Source: Callorhinus ursinus (lineage: Eukaryota; Chordata; Mammalia; Carnivora; Otariidae). From it: a DNA stretch of 64,000 bases. The stretch's first letter is position 1. Every line of letters starts with the position of its first letter. Below, piece after piece: positions 50,301 through 62,062 of the stretch. Position numbers and translations under genes: made by a program. The stretch is from assembly GCF_003265705.1 (NCBI RefSeq), contig NW_020312903.1, forward strand, positions 24,658,107 to 24,722,106, read 5' to 3'. Under the pieces are notes generated by a model. The model did not search any database and was not told where the DNA came from. It saw only the letters and a list, made by a program, of their open reading frames with translations.

Positions 50301-53300
50301 AGGAAAACATCATCACTGCCTTACTTAGGACTCTTCAATAGATTCTCATTTTAAAAAGAAAGAAAACATTTCGACTCTTAAATAGGGCCCAAAAGTCCCT
50401 CAGTAATCTGGTCAGTACTTACCTCCCTAACCTGGTTCTACGTGTTGTACCTTTGCTCATTGTGTCAGTTCCATGAGGGCACTAGTCTATTTTCTATCTC
50501 AAGACTCTTCTAGAATATTCCTCTCTCAATATTTACCAGATGGGTTGATCATTATTCCTTGGAGCTCCCCTTAAATGTTGTTATCTGGGAAAGGCATTCC
50601 CTGACTATGAACCTCTAGGAGGTTGCGTGGAACTCTTGCTTTCTATGCCATCTATTTTGTCCATTTTATAACATAACTATTTTGGCATACATATTCAGCT
50701 ACACCAACGATCACAACAATTGTTTATTTCCTGCTTTCCCACAAGACTAAATTCTTAATGGAAACAAAGATTATATCATTTTGCTCATTTTATGTATCCC
50801 TCCCACATTTCTGAGCAGAGGAGTTCCTTTTTTTCAGTTCCAGTAGGTATATGAGGCTACCTGTTGCCTATGATAAAAAGAATCCTTCCAGAAAGTTTTA
50901 CTTGAGTGACTTGTACTGTGTTAAAGAAAGGATTAAGCCTTTTAAAATCCCTTCTGGACCTATTTACGACATAAAGATTTAGAACATAGGCTGCTTTATT
51001 ATAGCTCTAAGATAAGCTTTAAATATGCAGTAATTTTCCATGTGGCATATAAATCAACTCTCCCACATGGAAAGTTGCTAAATTCTTAACAGAAGTAGCC
51101 CCTAGAGAACTAGTTTTTCCTTCAATTTAAGTATATCTCACTTTATATAATTTTTTCCTAAAATTTAAATTCAAGTATTTAAAAATTACATTTTTTAAAA
51201 ATCAAAATTCAAATAAGCCCCTTTTGTGTGTAAGGCATCATCATAGCCACGTGGATTGAAAAAACAAACCACCCTACCATTGATCAGAAAAGGCAGGCCT
51301 TAAATAAATTAAGGCACCAAAGTATACTACATATTTGGATAGAAGTACAGTTATTTCCAGAAAGATATCACAAGGGGACCTCATCCAGCTTAAGCGTCAA
51401 GGAGACATATTTAGGCCAACTCTTATAAGGTCTCAAAAAGTTTTTTTTTTTTAAGATTTTATTTATTTATTTGAGAGAGAGAGAATGAGAGAGAGAGAGC
51501 ACGAGAGGGAAGAGGGTCAGAGGGAGAAGCAGACTCCCTGCTGAGCAGGGAGTCCGATGCGGGACTCGATCCTGGGACTCCAGGATCATGACCTGAGCCG
51601 AAAGTGGTCGCTTAACCAACTGAGCCACCCAGGCGCCCTCAAAAAGTTTTTATGCTGAACAAACAAGGCAGAAAATTTTAAGTAGATATAACCAAAACAT
51701 ATAAAGAACTTTTAGAGAACTGGAAGAAATTCGGGGTAACTGAAATACACAACGTGACAAAAAAGCAGAGAATAAGGTCTAGAGCAGTGTCTAGCTAGTA
51801 AGTGGCAGTCAATAAATATTTGCTGAATGAACAAAGCTGGTGAAGAGAGATTATGTCATGTTAAGAAGTTTGTATTTCATCCTAAAGGCAATGGGATACC
51901 TGTTGTTGACAATTGCTTTGGTTTCAGTGTGAAGAATCACTTATAAAGTGGTATAAGATGAAAGGCAGGAAGGATTTAGGAGTTTTTGGTCATAGTTCAG
52001 GGGAGAGATGAGGGATGGTGATAACAGGATGAGAGAAAAGGGAACAGATCCAAGAGATATTTAACAGTTGGAATCAACAGAACTTGTTGATTTAATGAAT
52101 GAGGAGAGGAGGATTTATGGATGACATCTAGATTTATGGCTATATGGAAGGATGGTGGTGTCATTCACTGAGGCAAGGAATACTGAAGGCAAAGCAGGCT
52201 AAGAGGGAAGATGACAGGTTCAAATTTGGAGATGTTGAATTTAGCATGACAAACAGACATCCAGAGATAACCAAATGGAGCTCTCTCTGGGGCAGCTAGA
52301 TTTATAGATCTGTAACTCAAGATATGAGCAGGGCCTGGAGAGATATATTTGACAGTTATCAACACATAAATGATAATTATAGCCAGAGGATTAGACGAGT
52401 TTGTACAGACTTTTGGATAGGATGAAGAGAATCACAAAGTACCCAATCATAAAGGAAGCGAGTTGAGGACTGGGTTCTAAGAAATACCAACATTTAACAA
52501 ATGGATACAAATGAGTGAACTTGCAAAAGAAACTTTGGAAGAGATTTCAAAGGAGCAGGAGAAAAACTAAGAGTGAGAATGTTACAAACATTAGAAGAAA
52601 TGAATATGTCAGGTAGAATGGAAGGACATCAGTATCAAATGCTATTTACAAGTCAAATACAATATGAATTTTTAGTGTTGTACTGGATTTTGTGTCCGGA
52701 AAGTCATTATGGATCCTGGAGAGAACAGTTCTGGTTTGATGGTAAGAGAAGCCACCCTCCAGAGGTCTGAAGTGTGACTGGCTGCTGGAGACATTAAAAA
52801 GATTCCACAAAATGTTCCTAGGATTCACCAGGAAATGGGAAAGTACATGATAGGGCATTCAGGATTTAGAAAAGCATTTTTTTTTTTTTTAAGCTGGTGA
52901 GGAGTTGAGCATATTGAATGCTGCTGAAAAGAGTTAGGACATGAATAAGTAGAACCTATGCAAAGAAAAAAAGATGACATGACATGAATACAAAGCATTT
53001 CTTCAGTGGGAAGCTAAGGAGGGTGTGGTGGCAAATAAGATTATTTTATTATTGTTTAGAACTGATGAAGCATAGTAATAATGAAAAGCAGACTTTTAGT
53101 CCTTTTTCTTACTATTTTTAACATTTCTGTAAGAAGTGTACCTTTTTTACTGCCTCCACCCAGAATGAGCTCTTCCCCATACCTACTACTTGATACTTTA
53201 CCATATCGATTACTTTGTTTACAGATCTGGATTTTCACACTCTTTACAGGGTGTGTTTTGCTTGAAGTCAGATGTGAATGTATTAAGTAACCTCCCCCAC

Positions 53301-56300
53301 CCCCACTCTCACCAAATCAAATGGAGAAAAAGTGTGTACGACTATAGAAGCAAATTCCTTAAGGTTAATTAAAAAATTATTGATAAGGAAAGCTACTGTT
53401 CTTAAATTCTGGGATTCTGACTGCATTAAGGCCAAGTTATCCATTCTAAAAGGTAGTGCCACTGAGTAAAAGCAGCCTTTCTCTAATAAATAAAATAAAA
53501 TAGGTACTTATTATATTGGACGAAAAATGGCAATATTTCTCAATATACCTTTGGGAGGGTGGTCTGGACCGTTCAGCGCTCCCTGAATAGCTGCCTGGGC
53601 AGCAGAGTTCTGGGCCTTCAGCATTTCAATGGTTTCTCTTAGTTCTATAAGTTCAGACTCCTGTGAAACAAACAGAATTTAGAAGTTTTAGTACCTAGAG
53701 AGAAAAGATAATCCACAATCCACAATCACACGGGTTTCATTTTATGTAGTGCTAACGTCCTGGGAGATTTGAATGCCAGACTGACCTTGTCAAGTCACAT
53801 CTAACGACTTCTTATTTACCTAATGTAAGGAGAATTTTAGAAAAGTGTCTTGGTTATTCTCTTATAAATGGGATCTGAATAGTCTTTATTCCTCTCAAAG
53901 GGTGGCACCTAAAGCTGACCAGTGCAACATAAAGCAAGATATCACAGTGTGCATTTTATACCACACTTACTAATACCACCATGATTAGATCACAGAGTTA
54001 CCTAGCAGAATTGTACAGGTGCCTCACATTGCATTTACTGTTAGCCAGAAACCCTGAATTCTTATTGAATGAATGACTTCATATTTTGTCTCCTTTATTT
54101 TGCACTTGGGGAACCGCTTCTTTATATTCAAGTATAAAAGCAGGAACTCATCCCTACCTCACTCCTACTACATGTCATCTTATTAAATTCTGCTGGGCAA
54201 ATCAAGGTCATCTTAGGTTCTGATACTTTTCATCCAGTAAGTTTGCTAGTATGGAGATCCAATTTTACCAAGCCAAAGCAACACAGGAATTTTTTTTAAT
54301 TGAATGGAAATACATTCAATCTACAGTCCTTAAATAATACTAATTTATCAAAAAAAAACCTTTTTTTATGTGACCTTACACATCAAATTGTTATGAAACA
54401 TCTATTTTCTTATTGAACTCACGGTAACTTTAAGATGTGTCCCAATGAACATATAAATGATTTTTCACAGTTATCTAAGTGAATTGTTTTATCAGAAATG
54501 ACTATGAGGAAAAATGAGGAAGATAGGATGTATGCGCTTCTCCAAAAAAGGAAGTAGAGTATTGTTTCGGCATGGGCAGTATTTCCCTCAGGAGCTCAAA
54601 AACAAGGGGCATCCAGAAGTCTTGGCAGTGTCGGCAACTCTAAAAATTAGAATTCTTGTCAGCCTCTTAGAGGGAGAATTCCTAGGGAATGTAATTGTCA
54701 TTGAGCATTTTCTCTATCATCTTTGGCAGCAATCCAAAGAATCAGGCTCAGGTTCTTCACTCCATATTAAATAGTTTATTCCTACTCTCCATCTCCCAGA
54801 ATATATTAAAAAGGTAAGATCAGGACAAGCACCTTTGGAGGAAACAGCTTCAGATATAAGAACATCCAGAGACTATTCTAACCTTAGGCACTTAAAAAAA
54901 AAAAAAAAAAAGAACCAAAAAATAAAAAAAACGGGCAACGCTAATTCAAATGATAACCAACTTTATAACTATTTTCATTGGATATCTGACATCTATCTAA
55001 TAGATGACAGATATTTAAAAAAAATAATAAACCCTCTTACAGACTTCTAATAGTTTATAAGTCAAAGAATCTCATAATGAACAATTGGTAGCAACCTCCT
55101 AGATTCACAGCTGGATCTTCAAATATTTGACTGTAATTTAATTTGCATATATTTATCATGAAGGAAAAATAACATGTTTGTGGAAAATTTCCACTGCCAT
55201 AATACAAAATTCAGATCCAATTCATCATGATTTCTCAGTCTCTCCAAGTTCTATCTATAATTTTGTCCCTTGCTCAATTAGTAATAGATAAGTTTTCCAA
55301 AATTTGATGTATTTCCCATTTAAAATAAATCTCCCAATAGATAAAATGTTTACTGAAATTCATTCTACCTTTACCAGAAAACTTCACAAAAGGAGCTCTA
55401 TAGTGCATGCTTAATGAATCATATAATTTAAATAGTAATTTTACAACATATAGACTGGAATACACATTAAATTTTAATTAAAATCAGATTTTCATCCTTG
55501 AATTTAAAAACAATAGTTCTTGTACTGTGAATTAACAAATTTGCTGAAATATGTGGCCTTAGGTTGAAAGAAGAAAAATGGAAATGAGGGGTCTCATACA
55601 AAGGTCTAAAAAATACAGCTTAATTAGACTTATTTCAATGTCTAAACTTTCATCTCTTCTAGAGAAATCTCTTCTCAAAACTGTTTTTAGAAAGATTAGA
55701 AGTGGAATGCTCAGGGAATATTGTTTTTTCAGAAAACTACATTTAATATGAGATAGAAGAATGATTACTTCCAAAATTAAGTGTCTTTTTTTTTAAAGAT
55801 TATTTATTTGGGAGAGAGGGCACAAGTTGGGGGGGGAGGGCAGAGGGAGAGGGAGAAGCAGAATCCCCGCTGAGCAGGGAGCCCGATGTGGGGCTCGATC
55901 CCAGGACCCTGGGGATCATGACCTGAGTTGAAGGCAGACGCTCAAAAGACTGAGCCACCCGGGTGTCCCTAAAATTAAGTATCTTTAAAATAAACAACAG
56001 ATATTAACAGGTTAGTTGTTATTCAGCATGGCACAATAGACCCAAAGGAAGAATAACTAGGTAACAAATACATTCATTATGTAAATTGAGAAAATCACGT
56101 ATATGAAGAAATTAGTTTAAGCCAAATTATATCAGTAGTTCTTCAGGGCAACTTTATAAGCAAGGGCCTATAAAATATTCCAGTGTCTTTAATTAAAAAG
56201 ATAGTTAAATTTGACACTGATAATCTATCCAAACCTGAACTAGGTATCTCTTCATATCTGCAAAATTCCCTTCCTTCTTTCTTATTTCAGTTAATGAGAT

Positions 56301-59300
56301 CCACCTTCCACATCACTCAAACTAGAGCTATCCCTTTCACTGAGTCTTCCCATATGATTTCTCCCTTTGCTTTAAGTATTTTTCTCACTCTTAAAGGCCC
56401 TGGTGAAATGCCTATATGCTTGAAACCTCTTAGCTTTCCCTTCAGAAAAAAAGGACCCTTCTCTGTGCTTCCAGATCATTTAATGCATTCAGCGTATTTA
56501 GTTGTTGTAGACTTTGTCTTTTCACTGAGATTTATGATCTCAGTAAATGTTGGGATGATTTTGTTCAAATGTTCTGGTCTATGTTGAACAGGTGTTTCTC
56601 CCCTTCAAAGAATAATGTAAAGCTTCAATTCTATGTATGTTTTAACAAGAGGGTGTTTGATCACCTTTGGTGCCATATTAAAACATCAGTGACTTTATTA
56701 TTCATTATAAACAGAAAGTCTGGATATGGTTAAATCGGTGAAATCATTTCCTTTGGATGGCAACAAAGTCAGGTTTCCCTTTCTCTCTTTTCCAGCAGTA
56801 AGTATATAAAGATTAATATAAGCACTTTAAAATGAAAACTTGGCTGAGACATAGAAATTGTTTTATAATAGTTTTTTCTAGTCTTCCTTTTTTTCTCCTT
56901 CATAATTACAGTTGGTGGTTCACATTTATTTTTAAACTATATTTTTCTTTTTCAAAAAAAGATTTATTTATTTATTTTAGAGAGAGAGAGCCCAAATGGG
57001 AGGGGCAGAGAGAAAGGGAGAGAGAATCCCAAGCAGACTCCAAGTTGAGCACAGAGCCCGAGGCGGGGCTCGATCTCACAACCCCAAGATCCTGATCTTG
57101 AGATCACGACCTGAGCCAAAACCAAGAGTCAGACCCTCAACTGACTCTGCCACCCAGGCTTCCCTTAAGCTATATTTTTCTAAGGTGACTATAATGCTTA
57201 GAAATTGCAATGCTGCTTCCAAGTACAACTATGAAATCCTCCTTTTTTTTGGCTATGGTGGGGAATGTGGATCAGAAATATAATTAGAAGCGAGTTCTAG
57301 AAATAGCCAAATATAAAACTGTTTGATACTCTGAAATATTTTCATTTAGTTTCTTTATTTTGAAGGTGACCAAATAGAAGATACTTCAGTTCTGAGACTG
57401 TTCAACTTTCAGAAAAAAACCTGGAAAATGTATATGCCATCAAGATATGGACTGAAAGCCTCTTCTAACTCAGTAGTTTCCAGTTTCCATTGTCTTCATT
57501 ATATACCAAAGAGAAGATGGCGGCTAGGACAATTCTGTACAGGATCTTGGGACTAGACGATCAGATCATACTTTGTTGATATTTTCTCACTTTTCAAAAG
57601 TGGGAACCAAACTAAAATTGCATTCACCTTCAGTAAGCTATTCAAGATAATGATGCCCCAAACACCTGCTGATCATGTAAGATTCCAGTTTTCCATGAGA
57701 GTTTCTCATTAAAAGAAGCTGGATGGAGTCAATATCTTTTCTAACTGCTTTGTACATGTCTCCGAAGCTAAACAAGTCATCAAGGTCTGACTTGGAATGC
57801 TTCAAAATGAGATGATCAAATACTTTGTTGTAATACTGGCCCTGCTTGGTGTCCTTTCCAACCTAATTTCCTAACTGCATCTGACCTCTTTCCAAATTTC
57901 TCCTGGACACAGGCCTTGCTGAAAATTCTACAAGCTTGGCAATAAATCTCATCAACCAACTTGACCTTCTAGGCAAGACTCTTAAAAATTTGCACTGAAC
58001 CTGCTTTTGCTTCCTTACACTGACACTCAGTTAAACTTACACTATCTAGCTGTAGTTAATTTGAACATGTTCTACTCCCCACGATTATGTGTGTGCCTTG
58101 AAATCTTGTAAATTTTTCTAGTGAAAGAACCCAACCAGCCCTGATTCTAACAAAATGCGCTAAATTCCTCTAATCCCAGTAGTGCAAGTAACTTGATTCC
58201 ATGAATACCATGGATTCAAATTATCCTATGCTCCAAAAGCCTAGTGAATGTATTTTCTGACTCTAATGATAAATTTTTAGTGAGTGAAAATTTACTCACT
58301 AATTAAGTCTTAATTCTCTCAAAGAATCTTGGTGGAGAAGTGCTAATAAAGGGACAAGGACCATAAATCCAGGTAAACTTCTTGATCAGACTATGTCACT
58401 GTCACAATCTGTAATGCCTTAGGTTGGGTACAGGGCAATACCTAGAGACAATTTCACTCTCCAGCCAACAAGCATTCGTGACAATTACCTTAATTTTTCC
58501 TACTTATAGACTTACTATTATGTAACATGTAGCATTCCCCGTGGCTACTGAGGATGCTGTTAAACTATCAGGAAGTGCGGCTGGATTGATCTTCATTAAC
58601 TAACTTTTATCATGTTAGTCTAGAGTCAAAAGCCTTGGAACAGCTCCTTGTTTGTCATGGATCAGATTCCTTAGACATCTTTCTAGGCTTAGTTCCACAT
58701 TTCTCTCCACATCCCTTCTTTTTCCCTTAATGTCTCCCTTAATTTCCCTCCTTGCTGTTCACGCTCATGGTGCCCTTTCTTCTACAACACATAGTCCCCC
58801 ATTTTCCTGGAATTAATCTTTATCCTCCTCTTAGAACCTAAAGGGGCTCCCCCATAACACCCCTACTCTGGAACCTAAGTGAAGATGCAGGGGTCCCCTA
58901 TGAGTACGCTGAGGACACTATACTATTATATTTCCAACAGCACCCCAAATTTTCTGCCTCCTGAGTGATTCATATACGTCTTTCTTTCTCACCAGGCTAT
59001 AAAGGTATAAAAGCAGTGTTTTGGCAAGACAATCAGGATTCTAGGTACGGCATCTGGGAACAAGGAAATATTTTACGACACTATTCAAGGAAGTGGGCTT
59101 GGTCTATAAATCAAACTAACATTTTGATATAGTTTTCGGACTATTAATGCCATATGATTGTTGAAAATCATACTTTGAAGCTAGAAGAAGCCCAAAGACT
59201 TGGAATTGAGTCCCAGTTTCATTAACAGTTCTTAAGTCTGTAGCCAAGAACATGAAACCATCTTGGCTGTTGCTGCTTCATGTGTTAGCATCCCACCTTG

Positions 59301-62023
59301 CCTCCCAACATCCTCACTCTTAACATTTTCAGTGGTGCTTATCTTCACCTGAAATCCTGTACTTTTATCATAATCTGTCACTTACTGGAATATAAACTCT
59401 ATTTTATATTATAACCAGTTATAAACTAGGCTATAAACAGCATGTATGTATATATAAATAATTCATACATATATGTAGTATATATAACTTTATATATACT
59501 ACATATATATACATATTTCACTGCTGAATTCTCAGTAGCTAGGGCAGTCTCTCATACACAGTAGAAATTCAATATAACTTTGGTGAATGATTAAATGGAC
59601 AAATGAGCCTTGGAACTCCAAGAACAGAGTTTCAAAACCTCTGCTCTATATGCACTAATCTTTTTCCCAGGATTGTTGGATCACCAGAGAGCAATATACC
59701 CTTTTATCTCAGCTCCCTGAAGAAATGACTTCACTGAAATATGATTAAATGTTATGCCCTCAGCTTTTAGAGAAATGTCTATTTGAACAGCTATTTTGTC
59801 TTTTGTTATTTCATGACCCCAATTTAAGAAACTTTACAATAAATTTGTCCTTGAATTCAGTGCCAAAAAGTTTGTCTCTCCGATCTAAATTATGCTCTTC
59901 TGGTCAGAAAATGAGAACTAGACATGCCAAGCAATCTCCCTTTGTGCCTTAGCTTCCTTGACATTCAATTCTATTCAGTGCTTTGTGGTAGAAATTACAT
60001 AGGCTCAGGCATCTTATTATATACATTCCTCTACTTGTTTTTACTAGATTCTGTTATTGAATTGTGCCATATCATATTGCAATTAATTTTATGATTCCCA
60101 AAGCCACCTTGGAAATATGCAAGTTATAAATCTCAGATTAATAAAATAAACTACTTACTAACATTGTTTGTGCATATGGCTTGCAATGAGACAAACAATC
60201 ACTTTATTTTCAGTTAAAAAATGGCAAGGCAATTTCAGACATCATGATATCTTCTGAGAAAATTTTATAATTTTGGCAATGTTCCTTTATGGTTAATGTG
60301 CACACAATTATAAAATTCTGTGTATTATGCAGATGTATTTAAAAACATTCAGGCATTATTCATAGGCATTATAAATTAACAAATGCATAGTTTTCCAATT
60401 TCTATGAGAAGTTTTATTTATAAATATAAAAAAAGTGAAGGAAATATGGGACAGTAAAAAACATTAATTTTGATTTCTTAAAGACAGTGAGACTTAAGTA
60501 CTAACCATGATTTCTAGCAATATGCCTGGCTCATGGCCAATGATGAATTTGGTTTATCCTAGGTTTTTTAGGGGAAAAAAGGAGATAAATGTAAAGAAAG
60601 GTAACAATTTTTTTGACTATCCACTGTATGTGGCCTCATATTGTATCTTCCTTATTCCTCAGAGTGATTCTACAAGGCAGTTATTATAAACCTGACTTTT
60701 AAAATGATGGACGTGAGGGTCAGCAAGAGAAGATTCCACAGCTCTTAAGAGGTTCCCCGAGATTCATACTCCAGCTTCCCGGGCTCTAACATTCATATTC
60801 TTTCCCAGTTGGCTGCCCTCAAAGACCTCGTCATCCTGTTTGCTGAGCTCTTAGGCTACATAGTGAAGTGGTAAACTGGACTGCCTCTCTCTCCCCCTTA
60901 AAAAAAGATGAAGATAAAATTCCTGTGCTCAAAAGGTGTTTGCCATCTTCCCTTACAGAACAGGTTTGACAGGGATGGATAGTGTTCTCTCTCATAAGCA
61001 GGGGAAATCTTTGAAATAGAAGAATGAAAGATAAGGGCAAATAAAATACAGTTTACTCATTACACCAGGATATTACAGGAATATTTTATTTTCTCTTGAG
61101 TTTAATTGGTCTGTTCATTCTGGTTTTTTTTTTTTTATTTAAAAAATGGTAAACTGACCAATGGTAACATATGCTAGTTCTGTAAAGCCAATGACATACT
61201 TTACAGAACTGAAGACAAAACTGAAGCCATCTCTCAGGACAGATATGGGTATTGATTCTGAAAATATCCAAAGCTTTTTAGATTTTTGGATCTCTTTGGA
61301 AATTAGATGAAAACTGTGGACATCTGCTCATATTATGCACATATGCAGTTTTTACAAATGTTTCCATACAGTTTTAGAGACTTCATCTGTCTCTAACACC
61401 CATCCAAGGACTCAGGTTAGGGTCACCAAAATAATGGCAGAGAGGTGAGTTACTGGTCATCCCACGGAAAGTGTCCAGATTCTTTCTGGGCAACACGAAC
61501 CTTTTGGATATGTTTGTCTCGTGAACTAAATTCTCTGTTTCTTTCTTTTTAGAATTCCTTCTCCCCCTCCATAAAACCTTTCAGGTTTATTTTAAAGTTT
61601 GTGATATGAATTAACTTGACTTTTCAAAGACAGCATCCCCAGATGCCAACTAATCCCCATTACTCCAAAAGGACACAAATCTTCACTTAGCATTCTGGAT
61701 TTCTAAACTTCAGTTCAGGACCAGTGTTTCAGTCTCTTGTCCCACAGATGCTGTAATGTGAGCCCCTTGCTTTGTAGAGTCCTTGCATCGCCTCCAGACT
61801 TTCTCCATGGGTATCTCCACTTACAGCCATGGTCTATATCTGGGCTTACAGACCATGCATTTGTGAGAATTCTTGTCAGAGTGCAATTCTTGTCAACTGC
61901 ATAACAAGTTGTTCCTAGAATATTCTAACTCTTCTCCTATACAACTGTTTCTCTTCCTTAACATTTGGTATTCTTTTAATAGGTCCAACCACGAGTAAAA
62001 TAATAGACTGCCTGGAAAGAACT

Positions 62024-62062
<39 letters not shown>

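Larger units (their letters stand above)
47545..53548 (-). other. NAV3: NAV3 intron (6.0 kb)
   Basis: Three sense-oriented SINEs, an L2 3' end and a MIR-like trace at 48045-48115. About 51830-52780 looks like an old repeat of unknown family. No exon recognised. Confidence 0.7.
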
